Shown here: one piece after another, positions 12,701 through 24,700 of the stretch
Layout: the number at the start of each line of letters is the position of its first letter
How positions within the stretch are numbered: the stretch's first letter is position 1
Assembly: GCA_032622095.1 (NCBI GenBank)
Contig: CP136067.1
Location: 128,685,030 to 128,749,029 of the forward strand
DNA from: Siphonodentalium dalli
Taxonomy: Eukaryota; Mollusca; Scaphopoda; Gadilida; Siphonodentaliidae
Length of the DNA: 64,000 nt
Direction of reading: 5' to 3'
Program-made: the position numbers and the translations under genes
Notes under the pieces: generated by a model
Databases searched by the model: none
What the model saw: only the letters and a program-made list of their open reading frames with translations
What the model was told of the DNA's origin: nothing

Positions 12701-15700
12701 CCAGTGCTGTTTCATCGGATGCTAGACCAGATTCCCACGATATACTGTTGTATATGAAATATTGTAGATGTGTTTTGCATGTTACGCATTAATTTGTGTC
12801 TTTGCAATAAAGCATTCACATTCGGAAGTTGAAATCTCCCAGTATGAGTATGTCCACTCTCACCTTATTAAGTCCATCGAGTAATTGTATGAGGATTTCA
12901 TTGTTTGCCGTCTCTGATGTAGGACTCCTATACATGTATATGCATCCAATGAGAACTGTTTCGTTTCGAATTGTCCATGAACACCAGACGGATTCGCAGA
13001 ATTCTATTTCGTTCATCCGCTCACATTCTTGAGCTCTTATAGTGATATGTGTGTGTATATTAGAACGCCCCTTTTGGGATTAGCCCCCTGGTTTTGGGAT
13101 TAGCTCCCCTGGAACAGACCGTAGTTTGGGATTAGCCGCCTGGAACAGACCGTAGTTTGGGATTAGCCGCCTGGAACAGACCGTAGTTTGGGATTAGCTC
13201 CCCTGGAACAGACCGTAGTTTGGGATTAGCCGCCTGGAACAGACCGTAGTTTGGGATTAGCCGCCTGGAACAGACCGTAGTTTGGGATTAGCCGCCTGGA
13301 ACAGACCGTAGTTTGGGATTAGCAGCCTGGAACAGACCGTAGTTTGGGATTAGCCGCCTGGAACAGACCGTAGTTTGGGATTAGCCCCCTGGTTTTGGGA
13401 TTAGCTCCCCTGGAACAGACCGTAGTTTGGGATTAGCCGCCTGGAACAGACCGTAGTTTGGGATTAGCCGCCTGGAACAGACCGTAGTTTGGGATTAGCC
13501 GCCTGGAACAGACCGTAGTTTGGGATTAGCTCCCCTGGAACAGACCGTAGTTTGGGATTAGCCGCCTGGAACAGACCGTAGTTTGGGATTAGCCGCCTGG
13601 AACAGACCGTAGTTTGGGATTAGCCCCCTGGAACAGACCGTAGTTTGGGATTAGCCGCCTGGAACAGACCGTAGTTTGGGATTAGCCCCCTGGAACAGAC
13701 CGTAGTTTGGGATTAGCCCCCTGGAACAGACCGTAGTTTGGGATTAGCCCCCTGGAACAGACCGTAGTTTGGGATTAGCCGCCTGGAACAGACCGTAGTT
13801 TGGGATTAGCCGCCTGGAACAGACCGTAGTTTGGGATTAGCTCCCCTGGAACAGACCGTAGTTTGGGATTAGCCGCCTGGAACAGACCGTAGTTTGGGAT
13901 TAGCCGCCTGGAACAGACCGTAGTTTGGGATTAGCCCCCTGGTTTTGGGATTAGCTCCCCTGGAACAGACCGTAGTTTGGGATTAGCCGCCTGGGACAGA
14001 CCGTAGTTTGGGATTAGCCGTCTGGAACAGACCGTAGTTTGGGATTAGCTCCCCTGGAACAGACCGTAGTTTGGGATTAGCCGCCTGGAACAGACCGTAG
14101 TTTGGGATTAGCCGCCTGGAACAGACCGTAGTTTGGGATTAGCCGCCTGGAACAGACCGTAGTTTGGGATTAGCCCCCTGGAACAGACCGTAGTTTGGGA
14201 TTAGCCGCCTGGAACAGACCGTAGTTTGGGATTAGCCGCCTGGAACAGACCGTAGTTTGGGATTAGCCCCCTGGAACAAACCGTAGTTTGGGATTAGCCC
14301 CCTGGAACAAACCGTAGTTTGGGATTAGCCCCCTGGAACAGACCGTAGTTTGGGATTAGCCCCCTGGAACAGACCGTAGTTTGGGATTAGCCGCCTGGAA
14401 CAGACCGTAGTTTTTGGGATTAGCTCCCCTGGTTTTGGGATTAGCTCCCCTGGAACAGACCGTAGTTTGGGATTAGCTCCCCTGGAACAGACCGTAGTTT
14501 GGGATTAGCCCCCTGGAACAGACCGTAGTTTGGGATTAGCCCCTGGAACAGACCGTAGTTTGGGATTAGCCCCCTGGAACAGACCGTAGTTTGGGATTAG
14601 CCCCCTGGAACAGACCGTAGTTTGGGATTAGCCCCCTGGAACAGACCGTAGTTTGGGATTAGCCGCCTGGAACAGATCGTAGTTTGGGATTAGTCCCCTG
14701 GAACAGACCGTAGTTTGGGATTAGCCGCCTGGAACAGATCGTAGTTTGGGATTAGCCCCCTGGAACAGACCGTAGTTTGGGATTAGCTCCCCTGGAACAG
14801 ATCGTAGTTTGGGATTAGCCGCCTGGAACAGACCGTAGTTTGGTATTAGCCGCCTGGAACAGACCGTAGTTTGGGATTAGCTCCCCTGGAACAGACCGTA
14901 GTTTGGGATTAGCCCCCTGGTTTTGGGATTAGCCCCCTGGTTTTGGGATTAGCCCCCTGGTTTTGGGATTAGCCCCCTGGTTTTGGGATTAGCCCCCTGG
15001 AACAGACCGTAGTTTTTCAATTGCAGTTCACTGGGTGAAATTTGATATTTGAAATTTTTCGGGAAAGTTTCTGTGATACATATCAGAGCAGGGACTTTAA
15101 AAGCTATAATTATGTTCAATTCATCCCCTTTATTCATGAAGTTGTCAGCATTACAGGTTACGGTGAAGTAATTATTTCCCATAGGCCTCAGTGTTAACAT
15201 ATAATGGCCTGCAGCCCTGACTATCCACGAATTGTATTAAATGAGTACATGATCACCAGGATTGGCATCTGCGCAAAGTTTCTGCATGAAACAAATCATA
15301 TCGTCGAGCATGAAATGTACCTTTAAATTTGGGATTTATAATCTAGAGTCAGAATTGCATGAAAAAAATATTGACATTTTTTACCTCCCACCAAAAAAAT
15401 TCAATCCAGGAACCACGTGCTTTGCAATGTACCAATGTTTTGTTTGGAGTCTGAAATTTCAAGAAGAGTGATTTCATGTATTTTATATGTTTAAATATCG
15501 AAACTACTACTGACCAACCAGAGCCCAGAATTGTTTTAATTCTCTCCTGTGGCTTCTTTGATTCGAGCGTTTGCTAGTTCTCTCAGCTGTTTGTATTATT
15601 TGCAAACGTTACCGTTCAGAGTTAATTGAGTGGTATTTCTTGTAAGCCCTCCTGCTTATTCATCCACATGTTCCGCTGTTTCTTTTGCTTGTTTGTAGAC

Positions 15701-18700
15701 ATGGGAATGTGTTTACGTTTAAGTTCTTCAAGTTTATCATAGAACATTTTCCAAGCATTTCTTATGTTGGTCTGCATATTCTAGTTCTTTTTTGATACTC
15801 TGATTGTCTCCCTTATTGAATTGGTATGACTTCACTGGAGTGGCTTTAGATGTGGATATTATGTTTGTATCCAGAATTATTTCCAACATGTCGTGATCAC
15901 TTTTACCTAGAGGAGAGTTATGTTGTATTTCAAATATTATATCAGGATTGTTTGTTATCACCAGATCGAGAATGTTGGGTGTTTGGTCGTTCCTGTGCCG
16001 TGTCGGTTCAGATATTAGTTTATGTAATAAGGTACCACTGTCGAGTCCCTTGACAAAGTCCAGTGCTGTTTCATCGGATGCTAGACCAGATTCCCACGAT
16101 ATACTGTTGTATATGAAATATTGTAGATGTGTTTTGCATGTTACGCATTAATTTGTGTCTTTGCAATAAAGCATTCACATTCGGAAGTTGAAATCTCCCA
16201 GTATGAGTATGTCCACTCTCACCTTATTAAGTCCATCGAGTAATTGTATGAGGATTTCATTGTTTGCCGTCTCTGATGTAGGACTCCTATACATGTATAT
16301 GCATCCAATGAGAACTGTTTCGTTTCGAATTGTCCATGAACACCAGACGGATTCGCAGAATTCTATTTCGTTCATCCGCTCACATTCTTGAGCTCTTATA
16401 GTGATATGTGTGTGTATATTAGAACGCCCCTTTTGGGATTAGCCCCCTGGTTTTGGGATTAGCTCCCCTGGAACAGACCGTAGTTTGGGATTAGCCGCCT
16501 GGAACAGACCGTAGTTTGGGATTAGCCGCCTGGAACAGACCGTAGTTTGGGATTAGCTCCCCTGGAACAGACCGTAGTTTGGGATTAGCCGCCTGGAACA
16601 GACCGTAGTTTGGGATTAGCCGCCTGGAACAGACCGTAGTTTGGGATTAGCCGCCTGGAACAGACCGTAGTTTGGGATTAGCAGCCTGGAACAGACCGTA
16701 GTTTGGGATTAGCCGCCTGGAACAGACCGTAGTTTGGGATTAGCCCCCTGGTTTTGGGATTAGCTCCCCTGGAACAGACCGTAGTTTGGGATTAGCCGCC
16801 TGGAACAGACCGTAGTTTGGGATTAGCCGCCTGGAACAGACCGTAGTTTGGGATTAGCCGCCTGGAACAGACCGTAGTTTGGGATTAGCTCCCCTGGAAC
16901 AGACCGTAGTTTGGGATTAGCCGCCTGGAACAGACCGTAGTTTGGGATTAGCCGCCTGGAACAGACCGTAGTTTGGGATTAGCCCCCTGGAACAGACCGT
17001 AGTTTGGGATTAGCCGCCTGGAACAGACCGTAGTTTGGGATTAGCCCCCTGGAACAGACCGTAGTTTGGGATTAGCCCCCTGGAACAGACCGTAGTTTGG
17101 GATTAGCCCCCTGGAACAGACCGTAGTTTGGGATTAGCCGCCTGGAACAGACCGTAGTTTGGGATTAGCCGCCTGGAACAGACCGTAGTTTGGGATTAGC
17201 TCCCCTGGAACAGACCGTAGTTTGGGATTAGCCGCCTGGAACAGACCGTAGTTTGGGATTAGCCGCCTGGAACAGACCGTAGTTTGGGATTAGCCCCCTG
17301 GTTTTGGGATTAGCTCCCCTGGAACAGACCGTAGTTTGGGATTAGCCGCCTGGGACAGACCGTAGTTTGGGATTAGCCGTCTGGAACAGACCGTAGTTTG
17401 GGATTAGCTCCCCTGGAACAGACCGTAGTTTGGGAATAGCCGCCTGGAACAGACCGTAGTTTGGGATTAGCCGCCTGGAACAGACCGTAGTTTGGGATTA
17501 GCCGCCTGGAACAGACCGTAGTTTGGGATTAGCCCCCTGGAACAGACCGTAGTTTGGGATTAGCCGCCTGGAACAGACCGTAGTTTGGGATTAGCCGCCT
17601 GGAACAGACCGTAGTTTGGGATTAGCCCCCTGGAACAAACCGTAGTTTGGGATTAGCCCCCCTGGAACAAACCGTAGTTTGGGATTAGCCCCCTGGAACA
17701 GACCTTAGTTTGGGATTAGCCCCCTGGAACAGACCGTAGTTTGGGATTAGCCGCCTGGAACAGACCGTAGTTTTTGGGATTAGCTCCCCTGGTTTTGGGA
17801 TTAGCTCCCCTGGAACAGACCGTAGTTTGGGATTAGCTCCCCTGGAACAGACCGTAGTTTGGGATTAGCCCCCTGGAACAGACCGTAGTTTGGGATTAGC
17901 CCCTGGAACAGACCGTAGTTTGGGATTAGCCCCCTGGAACAGACCGTAGTTTGGGATTAGCCCCCTGGAACAGACCGTAGTTTGGGATTAGCCCCCTGGA
18001 ACAGACCGTAGTTTGGGATTAGCCGCCTGGAACAGATCGTAGTTTGGGATTAGTCCCCTGGAACAGACCGTAGTTTGGGATTAGCCGCCTGGAACAGATC
18101 GTAGTTTGGGATTAGCCCCCTGGAACAGACCGTAGTTTGGGATTAGCTCCCCTGGAACAGATCGTAGTTTGGGATTAGCCGCCTGGAACAGACTGTAGTT
18201 TGGGATTAGCCGCCTGGAACAGACCGTAGTTTGGGATTAGCTCCCCTGAAACAGACCGTAGTTTGGGATTAGCCCCCTGGTTTTGGGATTAGCCCCCTGG
18301 TTTTGGGATTAGCCCCCTGGTTTTGGGATTAGCCCCCTGGTTTTGGGATTAGCCCCCTGGAACAGACCGTAGTTTTTCAATTGCAGTTCACTGGGTGAAA
18401 TTTGATATTTGAAATTTTTCGGGAAAGTTTCTGTGATACATATCAGAGCAGGGACTTTAAAAGCTATAATTATGTTCAATTCATCCCCTTTATTCATGAA
18501 GTTGTCAGCATTACAGGTTACGGTGAAGTAATTATTTCCCATAGGCCTCAGTGTTAACATATAATGGCCTGCAGCCCTGACTATCCACGAATTGTATTAA
18601 ATGAGTACATGATCACCAGGATTGGCATCTGCGCAAAGTTTCTGCATGAAACAAATCATATCGTCGAGCATGAAATGTACCTTTAAATTTGGGATTTATA

Positions 18701-21700
18701 ATCTAGAGTCAGAATTGCATGAAAAAAATATTGACATTTTTTACCTCCCACCAAAAAAATTCAATCCAGGAACCACGTGCTTTGCAATGTACCAATGTTT
18801 TGTTTGGAGTCTGAAATTTCAAGAAGAGTGATTTCATGTATTTTATATGTTTAAATATCGAAACTACTACTGACCAACCAGAGCCCAGAATTGTTTTAAT
18901 TCTCTCCTGTGGCTTCTTTGATTCGAGCGTTTGCTAGTTCTCTCAGCTGTTTGTATTATTTGCAAACGTTACCGTTCAGAGTTAATTGAGTGGTATTTCT
19001 TGTAAGCCCTCCTGCTTATTCATCCACATGTTCCGCTTTTTCTTTTGCTTGTTTGTAGACATGGGAATGTGTTTACGTTTAAGTTCTTCAAGTTTATCAT
19101 AGAACATTTTCCAAGCATTTCTTATGTTGGTCTGCATATTCTAGTTCTTTTTTGATACTCTGATTGTCTCCCTTATTGAATTGGTATGACTTCACTGGAG
19201 TGGCTTTAGATGTGGATATTATGTTTGTATCCAGAATTATTTCCAACATGTCGTGATCACTTTTACCTAGAGGAGAGTTATGTTGTATTTCAAATATTAT
19301 ATCAGGATTGTTTGTTATCACCAGATCGAGAATGTTGGGTGTTTGGTCGTTCCTGTGCCGTGTCGGTTCAGATATTAGTTTATGTAATAAGGTACCACTG
19401 TCGAGTCCCTTGACAAAGTCCAGTGCTGTTTCATCGGATGCTAGACCAGATTCCCACGATATACTGTTGTATATGAAATATTGTAGATGTGTTTTGCATG
19501 TTACGCATTAATTTGTGTCTTTGCAATAAAGCATTCACATTCGGAAGTTGAAATCTCCCAGTATGAGTATGTCCACTCTCACCTTATTAAGTCCATCGAG
19601 TAATTGTATGAGGATTTCATTGTTTGCCGTCTCTGATGTAGGACTCCTATACATGTATATGCATCCAATGAGAACTGTTTCGTTTCGAATTGTCCATGAA
19701 CACCAGACGGATTCGCAGAATTCTATTTCGTTCATCCGCTCACATTCTTGAGCTCTTATAGTGATATGTGTGTGTATATTAGAACGCCCCTTTTGGGATT
19801 AGCCCCCTGGTTTTGGGATTAGCTCCCCTGGAACAGACCGTAGTTTGGGATTAGCCGCCTGGAACAGACCGTAGTTTGGGATTAGCCGCCTGGAACAGAC
19901 CGTAGTTTGGGATTAGCTCCCCTGGAACAGACCGTAGTTTGGGATTAGCCGCCTGGAACAGACCGTAGTTTGGGATTAGCCGCCTGGAACAGACCGTAGT
20001 TTGGGATTAGCCGCCTGGAACAGACCGTAGTTTGGGATTAGCAGCCTGGAACAGACCGTAGTTTTGGGATTAGCCGCCTGGAACAGACCGTAGTTTGGGA
20101 TTAGCCCCCTGGTTTTGGGATTAGCTCCCCTGGAACAGACCGTAGTTTGGGATTAGCCGCCTGGAACAGACCGTAGTTTGGGATTAGCCGCCTGGAACAG
20201 ACCGTAGTTTGGGATTAGCCGCCTGGAACAGACCGTAGTTTGGGATTAGCTCCCCTGGAACAGACCGTAGTTTGGGATTAGCCGCCTGGAACAGACCGTA
20301 GTTTGGGATTAGCCGCCTGGAACAGACCGTAGTTTGGGTTAGCCCCCTGGAACAGACCGTAGTTTGGGATTAGCCGCCTGGAACAGACCGTAGTTTGGGA
20401 TTAGCCCCCTGGAACAGACCGTAGTTTGGGATTAGCCCCCTGGAACAGACCGTAGTTTGGGATTAGCCCCCTGGAACAGACCGTAGTTTGGGATTAGCCG
20501 CCTGGAACAGACCGTAGTTTGGGATTAGCCGCCTGGAACAGACCGTAGTTTGGGATTAGCTCCCCTGGAACAGACCGTAGTTTGGGATTAGCCGCCTGGA
20601 ACAGACCGTAGTTTGGGATTAGCCGCCTGGAACAGACCGTAGTTTGGGATTAGCCCCCTGGTTTTGGGATTAGCTCCCCTGGAACAGACCGTAGTTTGGG
20701 ATTAGCCGCCTGGGACAGACCGTAGTTTGGGTTTAGCCGTCTGGAACAGACCGTAGTTTGGGATTAGCTCCCCTGGAACAGACCGTAGTTTTGGGATTAG
20801 CCGCCTGGAACAGACCGTAGTTTGGGATTAGCCGCCTGGAACAGACCGTAGTTTGGGATTAGCCGCCTGGAACAGACCGTAGTTTGGGATTAGCCCCCTG
20901 AACAGACCGTACCGTAGTTTGGGATTAGCCGCCTGGAACAGACCGTAGTTTGGGATTAGCCGCCTGGAACAGACCGTAGTTTGGGATTAGCCCCCTGGAA
21001 CAAACCGTAGTTTGGGATTAGCCCCCTGGAACAAACCGTAGTTTGGGATTAGCCCCCTGGAACAGACCGTAGTTTGGGATTAGCCCCCCCTGGAACAGAC
21101 CGTAGTTTGGGATTAGCCGCCTGGAACAGACCGTAGTTTTTGGGATTAGCTCCCTGGTTTTGGGATTAGCTCCCCTGGAACAGACCGTAGTTTGGGATTA
21201 GCTCCCCTGGAACAGACCGTAGTTTGGGATTAGCCCCCTGGAACAGACCGTAGTTTGGGATTAGCCCCTGGAACAGACCGTAGTTTGGGATTAGCCCCCT
21301 GGAACAGACCGTAGTTTGGGATTAGCCCCCTGGAACAGACCGTAGTTTGGGATTAGCCCCCTGGAACAGACCGTAGTTTGGGATTAGCCGCCTGGAACAG
21401 ATCGTAGTTTGGGATTAGTCCCCCTGGAACAGACCGTAGTTTGGGATTAGCCGCCTGGAACAGATCGTAGTTTGGGATTAGCCCCCTGGAACAGACCGTA
21501 GTTTGGGATTAGCTCCCCTGGAACAGATCGTAGTTTGGGATTAGCCGCCTGGAACAGACTGTAGTTTGGGATTAGCCGCCTGGAACAGACCGTAGTTTGG
21601 GATTAGCTCCCCTGAAACAGACCGTAGTTTGGGATTAGCCCCCTGGTTTTGGGATTAGCCCCCTGGTTTTGGGATTAGCCCCCTGGTTTTGGGATTAGCC

Positions 21701-24700
21701 CCCTGGTTTTGGGATTAGCCCCCTGGAACAGACCGTAGTTTTTCAATTGCAGTTCACTGGGTGAAATTTGATATTTGAAATTTTTCGGGAAAGTTTCTGT
21801 GATACATATCAGAGCAGGGACTTTAAAAGCTATAATTATGTTCAATTCATCCCCTTTATTCATGAAGTTGTCAGCATTACAGGTTACGGTGAAGTAATTA
21901 TTTCCCATAGGCCTCAGTGTTAACATATAATGGCCTGCAGCCCTGACTATCCACGAATTGTATTAAATGAGTACATGATCACCAGGATTGGCATCTGCGC
22001 AAAGTTTCTGCATGAAACAAATCATATCGTCGAGCATGAAATGTACCTTTAAATTTGGGATTTATAATCTAGAGTCAGAATTGCATGAAAAAAATATTGA
22101 CATTTTTTACCTCCCACCAAAAAAATTCAATCCAGGAACCACGTGCTTTGCAATGTACCAATGTTTTGTTTGGAGTCTGAAATTTCAAGAAGAGTGATTT
22201 CATGTATTTTATATGTTTAAATATCGAAACTACTACTGACCAACCAGAGCCCAGAATTGTTTTAATTCTCTCCTGCATCTTGGTCCAAAATCCGTTGGAG
22301 GGCGCTACCAATCGAATTACTTCACTGTAACCTAAAGTGACAACAGCGTCAATGACATGCCATCTGAAAATGACACAAATCGGTCCCTGGACTCTTCACA
22401 TTTGAAAATAAAATACAAAATCTCTATCCATGACTTTCTTTTCGTCTTATTAACCCTTTCCTGACCCCACCCCTGTTTACAACCGCAACACAAAATATCT
22501 TAAAATGAACACGAAAAGTCACCATGTGAGGTCCATGTCGATAAAGTAAACGATGGTAGCATATATACACATCATTAGTGTTATAGCTGACCGATTTCTC
22601 TCTGAGAAAATATGGACGATGGTTCGCTCGATAAACATGGACACGCTTGAGCTTGAATTGGGCGCACTTGACAAATTCTGAGGCCTGGTAAACGAAATTT
22701 TTGCATAAAACTGAAGTTTTGAGTGCAGTAGAATTATTCCGTGCCTACATGTATGTACATGGGAACAGCCACATCACTCAAACACACCACCGTGTTACAC
22801 TTTTTGTCGACAAGCCACCTCAAGCAGACTAATTGGCTGCCATTTAACCCTGCCTGGTCATGTTTTACATCAAATTTTAGAGACCTGCCACAGATAGCGA
22901 TGTAGTTTGCTCTTATGGCTAGTCGAAAAGCCTTTATTTCAGTTGTGTACTGACCCTCGATGTTCAATGCGTGAATGGTTACCATGACATTCATTAAAGG
23001 TACACATATGGGCTCATAACGGACAAAAAAAAGGGATTTTCGAAGTGAAAATTTGAAGCAAAAATTGTCCCAGATGGGTTAATATTGGCTTCTCATTGAT
23101 TACCACCGACTCAAATAATATAATATGCCACGTGCTACAGGTTCCCTAATTGTTTGTTGGTCAATATTGATAGGAAACCCACCACTGGGCCCAAATGAGA
23201 AAAATGACAATTTTTGTGCTTTAGGTTACAGTGAAGTAATTATTTCCCATAGGCCTCAGTGTTAACATATAATGGCCTGCAGCCCTGACTATCCACGAAT
23301 TGTGATAAATGAGTACATGATCACCAGAATTGGCATCTGCGCAAAGTTTCTGCATGAAAAAAATCATATCGTCGAGCATGAAATGTACCTTTAAATTTGG
23401 GATTTATAATCTAGAGTCAGAATTGCATGAAAAAAATATTGACATTTTTACCTCCCACCAAAAAATTCAATCCAGGAACCACGTGCTTTACAATGTGCCA
23501 ATGTTTTGTTTGGAGTCTGAAATTTCAAGAGGAGTGATTGCATGTATTTTATATGTTTAAATATCGAAACTACTATTAACCAACCAGAGCCCAGATTTTT
23601 TTTAATTCTCTCCTGCATCAAATTGCGGTTGTAAGATGGATAACTCTAAAATCAAGTGGTTATTATTGTTAATAGTAACCACTTGATTTTAGAGTTATCC
23701 ATCTTACAACCGCAATTTGTCCGTTTGAGCCCGTGGTCCTGGACAAGATCTGGTCCACATACAATAGAAACAGTAAACTTCAAAGATCGATATCTAATCA
23801 CTCTGAGCTTTGATGGGTGGGATCCTCGATTCGAATAAAATATTTGTTACCCCCGAAGCCAAAGAAATAGGAATTTAGGAGAGTCTGATCGGATTGAGTA
23901 CCTTTACACGGTAATATAACGTATTTACCAACTAATAGTACACTCAGAAACAAAGACACATCAAACGTACTTATAACATACACATAGTGTCACGGGACAG
24001 TGTTTCCACAAGCATTCTCATTGTTTCCAAGTATATATATAGGCATTTAATGAACCAAATTAGGAACCCAAAGGAACTATTTGGTTCCATGTTCTAGTTC
24101 TATCCGGGGAACCAGATATAGAAGCAAAGCGGGTCACATTGGATCTCCCCTCGGGACAAAATTAGAAACAAGTTTGGTTTCATGTGGATCCAAAATGTCT
24201 TGTGTACTTAACTTGGTTCTTTAATTTGGTTCTTCGTGAAAAACCAAAACGTGTAATGTAATGTTTGTCTTTGCGAAGAACCAATTTGGTTCTTCGTTTC
24301 GTTCCCCCACTGGGACAAACCTAGGAACCAGTTTTAGTTACCAAGCTTTCTATGTATGCAGATAGCTGAAACGGGCTCCCTTTGGGAGCCTTTATACAGA
24401 GTCGGAAGTGAATTTTCTTTTTAGATTGAACTCCTTGCTCCGCTTATTTGCAACGCAATTATCACCCCTGCTCTAAAAATTCCACACCCCTGAGACGAGG
24501 CAAGGTCGTTGTACGTGTAGATGTAGAAACACTCACCAAATTGCCTTCCAAGATAATGAAAGATAGCCATGGTGTGTGGTATCACCTCTCCATCGACTTC
24601 TAGAAGAGGTATCAATCCAAACGGCGTGTCTGCAAAGAGAGACGCTAGCTGTATTATACTAACGCTCGATGGGTCACTCTCTGTGTTTTGTTGCGTTTTT

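Larger units (their letters stand above)
12191..15549. repeat. 3.36-kb tandem unit 1
   Basis: The unit runs from TGGCTTCTTTGATTCGAGCG to TTTTAATTCTCTCCTG. It holds part of the LINE endonuclease, a minisatellite, the N-terminal part of the endonuclease and the truncated element E1. Only this unit continues leftward into the LINE reverse transcriptase. Confidence 0.93.

Noticed and set aside
13072-21742. Telomere-like satellite (GGGATTAG words)
   Set aside because: The unit is 31 bp and does not contain TTAGGG tandems; its origin in LINE codons is better supported.
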